From Nocardia uniformis NBRC 13702 (GTDB taxonomy: Bacteria; Actinomycetota; Actinomycetes; Mycobacteriales; Mycobacteriaceae), in contig NZ_BDCE01000070.1 in NCBI RefSeq assembly GCF_001613345.1, forward strand, positions 107,682 through 171,681: a DNA stretch of 64,000 bases, given 5' to 3'. The stretch's first letter is position 1, and each line of letters starts with the position of its first letter. The translations under genes and the position numbers were made by a program. This document shows, piece by piece, positions 17,341 to 25,436 of this stretch. Below the pieces are notes generated by a model, which was given only the letters and a program-made list of their open reading frames with translations, was not told the DNA's origin and did no database searches.

Positions 17341-18251
17341 GACGGCGCCCCGACGGCCGCCACCGCTTCGCCACCGTAGTGACGCAAGAAGATATCTTCC
17401 AAAGTGGGTGGTGTACTGATGATCTCGCGCACACCGAGTGCGGCCACCGCACGCAACACCGGGTCGAGATCAGTGGTCTCGATATCGAATCGAACCTGGT
17501 CACCGATGACGACGAGGTCGTGCACACCCTTCAGGTCGGCCAGACCGGCGGCCGGACGGACGGTTTCCACCTGGATCGTGGTTCGGGTCAGATGGCGCAG
17601 TTCGCGCAGTGTTCCGCTCTCCACCGTGCGCCCGTGCCGGATGATACTCACCGGGTCACACAGCGCCTCCACCTCGCCGAGAATATGACTCGACAGCAGC
17701 ACCGTGCGGCCCTGACTCGTCAATTCCTTGACGCAGGACTGGAATTCGACCTCCTTGAGCGGGTCGAGTCCGACCGTCGGTTCGTCGAACAGCAGTAGTT
17801 CGGCATCGGAGGCCAGGGCGGCGACCAGGGCTACCTTCTGCCGATTCCCCTTGGAATACGCTCGGGCCTTCTGGCGTGGATCGAGATCGAACCGATCCAG
17901 CAATTCCGCGCGCCGCCGTGGGTCCAGGCCGCCGTGCAACCGGCCCATCAGGTCGATCACCTCACCGCCGGTAATACCCGGCCAGAGGGTTACCTCGCCG
18001 GGCACGTACGCCAACCGGGCGTGCAACGACACCGCGTCCGCCCACGGGTCACCACCGAGCATGCGCACGGTCCCGGAATCCGCGCGCAGCAGTCCCAGCA
18101 GAATCCGAATGGTCGTGGTCTTGCCGGACCCGTTCGGCCCGAGAAAACCGTGCACTTCCCCGGCCCGCACGCTCAGGTCCAAACGGTCGAGAGCCCGGGT
18201 CCGGCCGAACGATTTCGTCAAGCCGACGGCTTCGATCACATTGTCGCTCAT
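17337..18251 (-). CDS. ABC exporter ATP-binding protein
   Basis: ATPase subunit of 304 residues. Walker A GPNGSGKTTT near residue 35, Walker B LLLFDEPTVGLDP near 157, and the H-loop SSHILGEVEALCD. The signature is YSKGNRQK instead of LSGGQ, a variant common in drug-exporter ATPases of this class. After residue 215 a regulatory C-terminal domain follows. Two adjacent ATGs exist (18254, 18251); the second has better spacing to GGAG. A DosR-type box is centred about 45 bases upstream. It forms an operon with the permease gene that follows. Confidence 0.88.
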   Translation of the reverse strand: MSDNVIEAVGLTKSFGRTRALDRLDLSVRAGEVHGFLGPNGSGKTTTIRILLGLLRADSGTVRMLGGDPWADAVSLHARLAYVPGEVTLWPGITGGEVIDLMGRLHGGLDPRRRAELLDRFDLDPRQKARAYSKGNRQKVALVAALASDAELLLFDEPTVGLDPLKEVEFQSCVKELTSQGRTVLLSSHILGEVEALCDPVSIIRHGRTVESGTLRELRHLTRTTIQVETVRPAAGLADLKGVHDLVVIGDQVRFDIETTDLDPVLRAVAALGVREIISTPPTLEDIFLRHYGGEAVAAVGAPS

Positions 18252-18289
18252 CATCTCTCCAGCCTGAGCCGCACCGGAATCACCTGACA

Positions 18290-18304
18290 GGTCCGAAAGT
18301 CCCC
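18290..18304 (-). promoter_or_regulatory. DosR-type box before ABC exporter
   Basis: On the minus strand, GGGGACTTTCGGACC, a near-perfect match to the DosR core, 39 bases before the ATPase start. Such proximity fits a promoter-proximal activator site. Confidence 0.75.
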
Positions 18305-18358
18305 TCGAGCAGCGGATTTCGGCCCGTTCCACGACCCGTGGCCGACCTGAACCGCTGG

Positions 18359-21300
18359 TCAGGACGACTCGAGGACGTCCTGTGTGGGCAGTCGCACGAT
18401 GCGTCCCGCCGCCAATAGTTCGGTCCGCCCTCGGCACTCGATCTCCACCGGAGCCGCCGGCCCGGGGTCGGAACGGACCTCCAGCTCGTCGCAGCTCAGA
18501 CTCATGGTCAACCGGTGCCCCCGATAGAAGATCGGAAACGTCAGTGTGCCCAGGGTTTCCGGCCAGCTCGGCGTGAAGATCAGCCGGTCCGCCCGCATCT
18601 CCAGCCCGGTGAAGCACCGTTGCAACAGATCGACACTGCCCGCCATCGCCCCCAGATGGATTCCTTCGGAGGTGGTGCCGCCCTGGATATCGTCGATGTC
18701 GGAGGCGAGGACCTGTTCGAGGAATTCGACGGCCCGGATTCGATTGGCGCGCGCCAATACCCACGAATGCACCACCGCGCTGAGGGTGGAGCCGTGCGAG
18801 GTGCGGGCCAGGTAGTAGTCAATCGTGCGCGGAATCATCGCGGCGGGCAGCGAATATCCGAGCCGCCCCAGGACGTCGCGCAGTTCGTCGGCCGACAGCA
18901 GGTAGAACAGCATCAGGACATCTGCCTGTTTCCCGGCCCGGTAGTGATTGATGTCGTCGCCCTCGGCCTCGAGAATGCGGTCGAGCCGCGCGATGTCACC
19001 GTAGCGGCCGCGGTAGTCCTCCCAATCCAGTTCCGCCAGTTGGTCGTAACCCTCGAACTGGCTGATAACACCATCGTGGAACGGGACGTACATGCGCCGG
19101 GTGAGCTGGTCCCAGCGCTCGAGTTCGGTCGCGGCCACCCCGAGAGATTCCAGCAGGTGGGCGCGCTCGCGGGGACAGTGCTGATCGAGTGCGTCCAGGG
19201 CGCGCAGGATCGTCCAGGTCGCCATCACATTGGTGTAGGCATTGTCGTCGATACCGGTGCCGATCGCCTGCGCGTAGCCGGTGTGGAATTCGTCGGGCCC
19301 GATCACGCCGCGGATGTGGTACCGGTCATCGCCTGGATCGTGAGTGGCTCGGCTGGCCCAGAAGCGGGCGATCTCCACGAGTAGTTCGGCTCCACATTCG
19401 GTCAGGAAGCCGAGATCGCCGGTGGCCTGATGGTACTGCCAGGCGATGTAGGCAATGGCGAGTCCACTGTGGTGGGCGCGGTGGCTCGGATCCGGATTCC
19501 AGCGGCCCGAGAGCGGATTGAGATGCATCCGCTGCGATTCCTCCCGGCCGTCGCTGCCCGACTGCCAGGGGAAAAGCGCTCCGGCCCAGCCCTGTTCGTG
19601 GGCGGCACGGCGCGCTTCGGGCAGGCGGCGGTGCCGGTAGCGCAGCACCGACGCGGTCAGAGCGGGGAACCGGGGAGTGAGCACCGGGCAGATGAAGAGC
19701 TCGTCCCAGAATATGTGCCCGCGATAGGCCTCGCCGTGCAACCCACGGGCGGGGACACCGACGTCCAGATCCGCGGTATTCGGGGAGAGCGTCTGTGCCA
19801 GATGCAGCAGATGCAGCCGCAGCACCCGCTCCATGGCCGCGCCGTCACCACCGTCGAGATCGATGTGCAGCCGATCCCACAGCCGCCGCCAGGCGCCGGT
19901 GTGCGCGGCGAGCAGTTGCGAGAAGTTCCCCGCTGTCCGCAGGCTCCGCACCGCGGCTTCTTCGGGAGTCGATATGGCGTGATCGCGCCCGGTGAAGATG
20001 CTGACGGTCTTTTCCAGCGTGACCGATTCCCAGGTCACCAGATCGACCTCGATATCGTGTCCGACCAAGCGGCCGTCGTCGACGAGTTCGACTGTCGTGC
20101 ATACTGTTTCGCTACCATCGTGCACGGTATTGCGCATTGCCGTGGCCAGCGCGATCCCGGAGTGATTCGTCCGCGCCGACAAGATGACCGTATCCACGCT
20201 CACCGCGCGGGTGTGGACGGGCACCACATGCTCACTCGCGAGGTCGCGGTAGCGCACCACCAGGGAGTTGCGCACGTCCCCGTCGAGTACCGAGCGTAGC
20301 GTGACATGGCCCGACCAGTTCTCGGCCGTGATCGTGGTTTCGAGTGCGCACAGGTGCGGCGCGTGCATGGCGGCGAACCGCCGCTGCCGCACCGCGGTGA
20401 TACGGCCCGCCGCGTCACGGAAGCGGAACACCCGAATCAGGACGGCCCGCCGCATATCCAATTGCTGACGGTAGGACAGCAGATCGGCGGTGTCGAGATC
20501 GAACCAGTCGCCGTCCGCGATCCGGAAGTTCACCGGTAGCCAGTTGGGCAGATTGACCAGGCTTTCGTTATCGACGACCCGGCCCGCGATGGTGTCGGAG
20601 AGCCGGTTGTAGATGCCCGCGACATAGGTTCCCGGATAGTGTCGCTCTCCCGCAACGGATTCCGGGGCCGCGCCCCGGGTGCCGAGGTAACCGTTGCCGA
20701 CGGTGCACAGCGCCTCCCGCAGCTGCTCCGCTCCCGGTTCATAGCCGTCGTAGGTCAGCATCCAGCTATCGGACCCGGCCGTCTCGGCTTCGGCACGCAA
20801 CAGCCGCGTCAGTCGGTCGAGGAAATCCCGGACCCGCCGCGGCCCGTGCGCGATGAAGCGTGCGGCGGTGTAGCGTTCGCGGTTCTCCGTCGCGGACACC
20901 GCGATCGCGATGCCGTCGGATTCGATGGCATCGAAGGCGTCCTCGTCGGTGAGATCGTCGCCGAGGTAGATCGGCAGCACCGAGACGTCGAGGTGCGCCA
21001 GTATCCAACGCAGCGCCCGGCCCTTGTCCCAGTCCACATCCGGACGCAGTTCGGTGACCTCGTGCCCACTCGTGACCCGCAGGCCCGATGCGCTCGCCAC
21101 CTCATGAACCGCACTCACGACCGTGTGGACCAGCCGGCGCTCCACGCCGCGATGATGGATGGCAACGGCAAAGCGCTTCTGCTCCACCAGCACTCCGGGC
21201 ACACCGCCGACCCGGCCCCGCAATTCGGTCGCGGCCCGGTCCAGCGCGGCCACCATACCCGGGTCGACCTCGTGTACATAGCGGGTGCCGTCGGGGGCCA

Positions 21301-22375
21301 TCAGGTCGAATCCGTGACTGCCCGCGTACCAGAGGCCGGGCACTCCGACGCGGGTACGGACATCCTCCAGATCGCGCCCGCTGACAATCGCGACCGGGCA
21401 GACCGCCGCCAGCTCGGTCAGCGCCGTGATCGCACCCTCGACGGGAACGGCGGCATCCGGTACCGGCACGATATCGGACAGGGTGCCGTCGAAATCGATG
21501 AGTACGGCCACCTTTTCGATATCGAGCCGGTCGGTGAGCTCGGGCCAGGAGCGCAGGATGTCGGGTAGATCCGACATGCGCCGGTAGTCGGCGCGCAACC
21601 GCACCCGCGCCACATCCGCAACCACCACATCCGCGCCGCGCGCGGTCAGCCGCTCGGCGTGCCCGCCGCGATCCACACCGATCACCACGGCGAATCCGCC
21701 ACGCCGCCCCGCCTCCACCCCGGCCTCGGCATCCTCCACGACCACCGTCCGGCCCGGTTCGGCACCGAGCCGCCGCGCGGCCTCGAGCAGCATCGCCGGA
21801 TCCGGCTTTCCCGCCAAGCCCAGCCGCTCGGCGACCAGACCGTCCACCCGCACCTCGAACAAATCGTCGAGCCCGGCAGCGGCCAGCACCTGCGCGCAAT
21901 TGCGGCTGGCAGAGAACACCGCGGTACCGATTCCCGCCGCATGCAACCGCCGGATCAGATCGACCGTGCCGGGGAAGACGCCGACGCCGTCGCGGGTGAG
22001 GCGATCCAGGAACAGCTGGTCCTTGCGATTGCCGAGCCCGCATACCGTTTCGGCGTCACCCGGATCCGACGGGTAACCCATCGGCAGTGAAATACCGCGG
22101 GCCGCCAGGAAATCCGCGACGCCGCTGTAGCGCGGCTTACCGTCCACATACCGCAGATAGTCGGCCGCGGTGAACGGCGACCGGTCCTCCCCCGGAGTCG
22201 CGGCGCGCTGTGACAGGAAGGCGTTGAAGAGTTCGGTCCACGCCGCGGCGTGCATGGACGCGCTGTCGGTGACCACTCCGTCCATATCGAAGAGCACCGC
22301 GTCATGGTGACGGGCATCGATCTGCGCAGGTAAAGCGTTATCTCGCACGTCCTCAGCCTGCGGTGGGCGGCCCAT
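18359..22375 (-). CDS. otsB1: HAD phosphomutase - trehalose-6-P phosphatase - GH65 phosphorylase fusion (OtsB1-like)
   Basis: A 1338-residue protein collinear with M. tuberculosis OtsB1 (Rv2006, about 1327). Domain 1 (about 25-255): HAD/beta-phosphoglucomutase type with the nucleophile motif FDMDG (Asp30, Asp32) intact. Domain 2 (about 275-515): trehalose-6-phosphate phosphatase with IDFDGTLSD near 292, SGRDL and GDDLTDEDAF. Domain 3 (about 540-1325): glycoside hydrolase family 65 (trehalose/maltose phosphorylase type), with general-acid Glu1029 in RGVIGPDEFH and the phosphate-binding GGTTSEGIHLGAM region. Together these could convert trehalose 6-phosphate to glucose 6-phosphate. ATG 22375 is used; GTG 22348 is an alternative. 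A DosR-like box lies just upstream. Confidence 0.93.
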   Translation of the reverse strand: MGRPPQAEDVRDNALPAQIDARHHDAVLFDMDGVVTDSASMHAAAWTELFNAFLSQRAATPGEDRSPFTAADYLRYVDGKPRYSGVADFLAARGISLPMGYPSDPGDAETVCGLGNRKDQLFLDRLTRDGVGVFPGTVDLIRRLHAAGIGTAVFSASRNCAQVLAAAGLDDLFEVRVDGLVAERLGLAGKPDPAMLLEAARRLGAEPGRTVVVEDAEAGVEAGRRGGFAVVIGVDRGGHAERLTARGADVVVADVARVRLRADYRRMSDLPDILRSWPELTDRLDIEKVAVLIDFDGTLSDIVPVPDAAVPVEGAITALTELAAVCPVAIVSGRDLEDVRTRVGVPGLWYAGSHGFDLMAPDGTRYVHEVDPGMVAALDRAATELRGRVGGVPGVLVEQKRFAVAIHHRGVERRLVHTVVSAVHEVASASGLRVTSGHEVTELRPDVDWDKGRALRWILAHLDVSVLPIYLGDDLTDEDAFDAIESDGIAIAVSATENRERYTAARFIAHGPRRVRDFLDRLTRLLRAEAETAGSDSWMLTYDGYEPGAEQLREALCTVGNGYLGTRGAAPESVAGERHYPGTYVAGIYNRLSDTIAGRVVDNESLVNLPNWLPVNFRIADGDWFDLDTADLLSYRQQLDMRRAVLIRVFRFRDAAGRITAVRQRRFAAMHAPHLCALETTITAENWSGHVTLRSVLDGDVRNSLVVRYRDLASEHVVPVHTRAVSVDTVILSARTNHSGIALATAMRNTVHDGSETVCTTVELVDDGRLVGHDIEVDLVTWESVTLEKTVSIFTGRDHAISTPEEAAVRSLRTAGNFSQLLAAHTGAWRRLWDRLHIDLDGGDGAAMERVLRLHLLHLAQTLSPNTADLDVGVPARGLHGEAYRGHIFWDELFICPVLTPRFPALTASVLRYRHRRLPEARRAAHEQGWAGALFPWQSGSDGREESQRMHLNPLSGRWNPDPSHRAHHSGLAIAYIAWQYHQATGDLGFLTECGAELLVEIARFWASRATHDPGDDRYHIRGVIGPDEFHTGYAQAIGTGIDDNAYTNVMATWTILRALDALDQHCPRERAHLLESLGVAATELERWDQLTRRMYVPFHDGVISQFEGYDQLAELDWEDYRGRYGDIARLDRILEAEGDDINHYRAGKQADVLMLFYLLSADELRDVLGRLGYSLPAAMIPRTIDYYLARTSHGSTLSAVVHSWVLARANRIRAVEFLEQVLASDIDDIQGGTTSEGIHLGAMAGSVDLLQRCFTGLEMRADRLIFTPSWPETLGTLTFPIFYRGHRLTMSLSCDELEVRSDPGPAAPVEIECRGRTELLAAGRIVRLPTQDVLESS

Positions 22376-22383
22376 CCGGACTA

Positions 22384-22399
22384 GAGACGAAAGACCTCC
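22384..22399 (-). promoter_or_regulatory. DosR-like box before otsB1-like gene
   Basis: On the minus strand, GGAGGTCTTTCGTCTC, a moderate match 9 bases before the annotated ATG. If it drives this gene, the GTG start at 22348 or a leaderless transcript becomes more likely. Confidence 0.45.
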
Positions 22400-22432
22400 A
22401 CCCCGGGCCGAAACTCATATCGCGCGCCTTAC

Positions 22433-22447
22433 GGGACGACTGTCCTC
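22433..22447. promoter_or_regulatory. Palindromic DosR-like box
   Basis: GGGACGACTGTCCTC has the two GGAC/GTCC half-sites in the DosR orientation and closely resembles the site at 28786. It lies 58 bases upstream of the otsB1-like ATG and about 180 bases from the SHOCT gene, so it may serve either. Confidence 0.55.
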
Positions 22448-22518
22448 CCCCAGGACCGATGGACCGATCGAGTCCCGCAGGACAGCGAGGCTCGAACAAG
22501 GCATTGGTCACCGTATCC

Positions 22519-22533
22519 GGTGACGATTGTCCC
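22519..22533 (+). promoter_or_regulatory. DosR-like box before SHOCT gene
   Basis: GGTGACGATTGTCCC differs at two positions from the 15-mer at 14248 and 24966. It ends 93 bases before the SHOCT-protein ATG. A GTCCC...GGGAC inverted repeat overlaps its right end (22529-22544). Confidence 0.5.
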
Positions 22534-22626
22534 TGCCGCGGGACGACAGATGGGGCAATAGTGAGAACAACCGGGAGCGGTATGTCCGCACCCGACAGGA
22601 AATTTGAGACAAGGAGGTGCGTCGCA

Positions 22627-22890
22627 ATGTTCTGGTACGACCACCAAAACATGAATGGTTGGGGATATGCCGGGATGGGCATCGGGATGGTGTTGTTCTG
22701 GGGATTGATTATCGCCGCCATCGTGGTATTGATTCGGCTGTCCGTCCGTTCGGATCAACCTCCCCGCCCGACCACAGGCCCGTCGGCGGCCGAACAGTTA
22801 CTGGCGCAACGATTCGCGCGCGGCGATATCGACGAGCGGGAATATGCCGACCGCCTCACCACCCTGCGCACCCATTCGGCGAACCTCTGA
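22627..22890 (+). CDS. Membrane-anchored SHOCT-domain protein
   Basis: Protein of 87 residues. It has an N-terminal Met/Gly/Trp-rich stretch, one transmembrane helix (about 15-38), a Pro-rich linker, and a C-terminal SHOCT motif (AEQLLAQRFARGDIDEREYADRLTTL). The SHOCT domain is a short helical oligomerisation module found at the ends of many unrelated proteins. The ribosome site AGGAGGTG lies eight bases before the ATG. The Met/His/Asn-rich N-terminus resembles small proteins linked to metal transport, but no pump is adjacent. DosR-like boxes at 22433 and 22519 suggest membership of the dormancy regulon. Confidence 0.8.
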   Translation: MFWYDHQNMNGWGYAGMGIGMVLFWGLIIAAIVVLIRLSVRSDQPPRPTTGPSAAEQLLAQRFARGDIDEREYADRLTTLRTHSANL

Positions 22891-23014
22891 GTCAGCAGTC
22901 AGCCGAATCAGCAGTCAGCCACGATGTCGCCGCCGCCCGCCACTTCTCCTGGAATACGCTCAACACCTCGTCCGCACTCGCACTCGCGGAAGGTCGACGG
23001 TCGCAGTGAGCGCG

Positions 23015-23043
23015 CGGCATTCGGTGCACCGCACCGAATGCCG
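23015..23043. terminator. 13-bp hairpin
   Basis: CGGCATTCGGTGC, a loop of ACC, and GCACCGAATGCCG. It lies about 125 bases after the SHOCT gene and about 265 bases downstream of the minus-strand box at 23307, so it could end either a SHOCT transcript or a leftward non-coding RNA. Confidence 0.6.
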
Positions 23044-23306
23044 GCACTGCCACAGACGTCTCGCATTCACCATGCCCGGTGGCACCATCTGACCGGTTCC
23101 GGTGAGCTGGCGCCCACCGAGCCGAATCGACGTGCGGTACGGAATGCGGAAGCTTCGCCGCCACGCCGTTGTGGTGGCCTCGGCATCCCGGTCGACTACG
23201 CTGTCGGCCGTCCGTACGCATAACACGGGTGGTGCGATGTACCGGAGGACATCGAATCGTTTCGCGTCATATACCAATGGTGCGCTCGACGACGGCATGC
23301 GCCACA

Positions 23307-23321
23307 GGCCCAAAGGTCACC
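23307..23321 (-). promoter_or_regulatory. Orphan DosR-like box (minus orientation)
   Basis: On the minus strand, GGTGACCTTTGGGCC. No protein gene starts within 300 bases downstream in that direction; the terminator hairpin at 23015-23043 does lie there. Confidence 0.45.
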
Positions 23322-23447
23322 GGTGCGCGTGCCGATCGGTATGCGCCGACGCGGAGAAGAGACCTTGCGGACAGGGACCGATGGCGGCGGGCGACGCGGC
23401 GGCAGGCAGGATCCCGTGCGCGCACGGGGGAATGCCTCGGCGGTGGC

Positions 23448-23463
23448 GAGGACTTTCGGCCCT
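23448..23463 (+). promoter_or_regulatory. Orphan strong DosR-type box
   Basis: GAGGACTTTCGGCCCT, among the closest matches to the DosR consensus in the window, yet it lies just past the 3' end of pfkB rather than before a gene start. It could drive leftward RNA or rightward antisense RNA into pfkB. Confidence 0.65.
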
Positions 23464-23495
23464 GGTACAGGCTGCCCGGATGGCCCCGTGACGAA

Positions 23496-24455
23496 TTACG
23501 AGTTCAGGGCGTTCGGGCTCTTCTCACAGACGGCGGTCCCGAGTGCACGGCACAGTTCGGCGATGCGCCGCGGCCGTCCGGGCTGCGTGCCGGGAGTCTC
23601 GAGCGCGGCGGTCGCGGCCGCGATACCGAGGCAGGTCGCCGCGAACAGATCGCCGCCACGGGCCAGCCCGACGGTTATTCCACCGACCATGGCGTCGCCG
23701 GCTCCGATTCCGCTGACCACCCTGGCGGTGAGTGCCGGGTACCGGCGCGCGGTCTCGGCGGTGACCGCGAGTGCGCCCGCCGAGCCGAGCGATACCACCA
23801 CATTCTCGCCCAGTCCGTCGGCGATGAGCTGCCGGGCCGCGGCCACCTGCTCGGACCGGTCCGGCAGCGGCCGGCCGACGAGTTCGGAGAGCTCACGCAG
23901 GCTGGGTTTGATCAGATAGGCACCGCGGATCTGACGCAGTGCCGCGCCCGAGGTATCGATAATGGCGCGGACGCCTCGCGCTCGCGCCAGCTCCACCACC
24001 GTGCGGTAGAAGTCCGCGGGCACACCGGGTGGCAGACTGCCGCTGGCCACCAGGTAGCTCGAATCAGTAAGGGCGCGGTCGATTTCACGCAGGCAGCGCT
24101 CCCGATCGACGGCGTTGAGCAGCGCACCCGGAAAAACGAATCGGTACTGATCATCGCTGCGGGTTTCGGTGACGGAGAGATTCTGCCGGGTATGGCCGGA
24201 TACCGGAACGGATCGCATCGGCACCCCGACCGCGTGCACCATTTCCGCGAGCATCAGTCCGGCCGGACCACCGGCGGGGAATACCGCGAGCACCTGCTCG
24301 CCGAGTACGTCGATGGTGCGGGCCGCGTTGATCCCGCCCCCACCCGGATCGAATCTCGGTGCCGCGCAACGCAGCTTGTCGATCGCCACGACGCGTTCCA
24401 CGCGGCTGGCCAGATCGACGGCCGGATTCATCGTCAACGTGACGATCGATGTCAT
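23496..24455 (-). CDS. pfkB: PfkB-family sugar kinase (6-phosphofructokinase II-like)
   Basis: Ribokinase-family kinase of 319 residues, related to M. tuberculosis PfkB (Rv2029c). The N-terminal TLTMNPAVDL is typical of PfkB/FruK, GGGGINAARTI is the substrate-binding glycine motif near residue 40, and VSGIGAGDAMVGG near 250 holds the catalytic Asp and anion hole. It likely phosphorylates fructose 6-phosphate (or tagatose 6-/fructose 1-phosphate). GGAGAG lies six bases before the ATG. It follows hsp20 with a 101-base gap containing a hairpin. In M. tuberculosis pfkB and hspX are also neighbours (with Rv2030c between), so this is a conserved dormancy pair, here without the Rv2030c equivalent. 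Confidence 0.9.
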   Translation of the reverse strand: MTSIVTLTMNPAVDLASRVERVVAIDKLRCAAPRFDPGGGGINAARTIDVLGEQVLAVFPAGGPAGLMLAEMVHAVGVPMRSVPVSGHTRQNLSVTETRSDDQYRFVFPGALLNAVDRERCLREIDRALTDSSYLVASGSLPPGVPADFYRTVVELARARGVRAIIDTSGAALRQIRGAYLIKPSLRELSELVGRPLPDRSEQVAAARQLIADGLGENVVVSLGSAGALAVTAETARRYPALTARVVSGIGAGDAMVGGITVGLARGGDLFAATCLGIAAATAALETPGTQPGRPRRIAELCRALGTAVCEKSPNALNS

Positions 24456-24516
24456 CGGTTCTCTCCGATCCTGGCCGCCGCACCGCGCAGCGACACCCGG
24501 TCCGACACGGATAGCG

Positions 24517-24541
24517 GGTGCCGCACTATTGGTGCGGCACC
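24517..24541. terminator. Hairpin between hsp20 and pfkB
   Basis: A 10-bp stem GGTGCCGCAC / GTGCGGCACC with loop TATTG, 16 bases past the hsp20 stop and about 60 bases before pfkB. It may be a terminator with read-through or an mRNA-stability element setting the hsp20:pfkB ratio. Confidence 0.55.
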
Positions 24542-24556
24542 TGCCCACATGTCCGC

Positions 24557-24853
24557 CTACTCGCCGCTGGTGACCTCGACCCGCTTGGCTTCCGACTTCG
24601 ATGCGCTCATCGGGACGGTGACGGTCAGGATCCCCCGGTTGTACGCGGCGGCGATACCGTCTTCCTGGGCGCCCGGCGGCAGCGACACGGTGCGCACGAA
24701 GGAGCCGTAGCTGAACTCCGAACGGCCCTTCTCCTCATGCTTTTCCGAACGCTCGGCCTTGATCGTGAGACGGCCGTCGTGCACCGACACCTCGACGTCC
24801 TCGGCCGGATCGATACCGGGGATCTCCGCGCGGATGACGTATTTGCCGTCCAT
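24557..24853 (-). CDS. Minimal Hsp20/alpha-crystallin protein (HspX-like, short)
   Basis: Small heat-shock chaperone of 98 residues that is almost only the alpha-crystallin domain (YVIRAEIPGIDP ... RGILTVTVPMS). It aligns with HspX (Rv2031c, 144 residues) from HspX residue about 48 onward, including DGRLTIKAERSE and GRSEFSYGSFVRTVSLP. The N-terminal region of HspX, used for oligomer assembly, is absent. The ATG at 24853 has an excellent ribosome site (AGGAGG, five bases), and the extended frame upstream is Cys/Pro/Trp-rich and unlike HspX, so the short form seems genuine. A DosR-type box lies 113 bases upstream. Confidence 0.88.
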   Translation of the reverse strand: MDGKYVIRAEIPGIDPAEDVEVSVHDGRLTIKAERSEKHEEKGRSEFSYGSFVRTVSLPPGAQEDGIAAAYNRGILTVTVPMSASKSEAKRVEVTSGE

Positions 24854-24965
24854 GATTCCTCCTGGGAATCCACAGTTATTCTGACACAAATGATTCCACT
24901 CCGGGCACGCCGAGCTCGATAGGGCAGCGGGTCCTGCGACGCAGAGGCCGCAAGCCCAGCGGTTC

Positions 24966-24980
24966 GGTGACCATCGTCCC
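24966..24980 (+). promoter_or_regulatory. DosR-type box before hsp20
   Basis: GGTGACCATCGTCCC, exactly the 15-mer found before the flavodoxin gene at 14248. It is centred about 120 bases upstream of the hsp20 start (minus strand) and about 110 bases before the small membrane protein at 25082 (plus strand). Confidence 0.6.
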
Positions 24981-25081
24981 GGGCAGGATGGGCACGACGC
25001 CTCTGATCCGACCACGCCGGCACGGCCAGGCTCGTGATCATTCGCCGGACGAGTCCGGTCACACACCACCGGGAGGCACCC

Positions 25082-25276
25082 GTGACCATCCGTCACTCAC
25101 CACTGTTCGTGCTCTTACTTCCTGCCCTCATCACAATGCTCGCGCTGGTGGGAGCCCCACCGATCGCGCTGCTGGCGACCATGGGGGCGCTCGGCGCTCC
25201 CATCCTGATGATGCTGCTGCTGCCGGGGCACGATCGTCACGCACGCCCTCGCCCCGGTGCCGAGCAGCTCGGCTGA
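25082..25276 (+). CDS. Small hydrophobic protein, 64 residues
   Basis: GTG start at 25082 with GGGAGG eight bases upstream. Two predicted transmembrane helices (about 7-26 and 28-48, LLATMGALGAPILMMLLLPG) and a His/Arg/Pro-rich tail. It resembles the 69-residue membrane protein at 57286-57495 in plan (two helices, a Met run, a His-containing tail) but not clearly in sequence. It lies divergent from hsp20 and upstream of a USP gene. No family was recognised. Confidence 0.6.
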   Translation: MTIRHSPLFVLLLPALITMLALVGAPPIALLATMGALGAPILMMLLLPGHDRHARPRPGAEQLG

Positions 25277-25287
25277 CCGGCACCTGT

Positions 25288-25301
25288 GCCCGAAAGTCGC
25301 C
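25288..25301 (-). promoter_or_regulatory. DosR-type box, distal site before USP
   Basis: On the minus strand, GGCGACTTTCGGGC. It starts 12 bases past the small membrane gene and about 136 bases before the USP ATG at 25437. It is paired with the nearer box at 25343. Confidence 0.5.
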
Positions 25302-25342
25302 GCCACGCACAGCCCTGAGCCAGCGCATATCGCGTCGAGCGT

Positions 25343-25356
25343 GGCGAAAAGTCCCC
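25343..25356 (-). promoter_or_regulatory. DosR-type box, proximal site before USP
   Basis: On the minus strand, GGGGACTTTTCGCC. A further weaker GGGGCCGTTGGTCCT follows at about 25364. Clusters of two or three sites are typical of strongly induced mycobacterial DosR promoters. Confidence 0.55.
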
Positions 25357-25436
25357 CGCGACAGGGGCCGTTGGTCCTCGCGGCACGGTACGTCCGGTCC
25401 CTATCCCCCGCCGTCAGCGGGGCACACGCTGAATTC

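Larger units (their letters stand above)
22891..23495. other. Gene-free stretch with two orphan DosR-like boxes and a terminator
   Basis: No convincing protein gene was seen in about 600 bases: candidate frames have poor codon bias and no ribosome site. It contains a short direct repeat (TCAGCAGTCAGCC) after 22890, a strong hairpin at 23015-23043, and DosR-like boxes at 23307-23321 (minus) and 23448-23463 (plus). The combination could define a small regulatory RNA. A 108-residue minus-strand frame starting at 23298, with a CxxH...CxxC cluster, is the best protein alternative but is weak. Confidence 0.4.

Noticed and set aside
22960..23313. Minus-strand frame with a CxxH...CxxC cluster
   Set aside because: Codon third positions are not GC-biased like neighbours, the start is weak, and the cluster coincides with the terminator hairpin. 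Kept only as an alternative to an sRNA.
23169..24710. Long plus-strand open frame opposite pfkB
   Set aside because: It is a mirror of pfkB and hsp20 codon usage, with low-complexity Arg/His translation and no ribosome site or family match.
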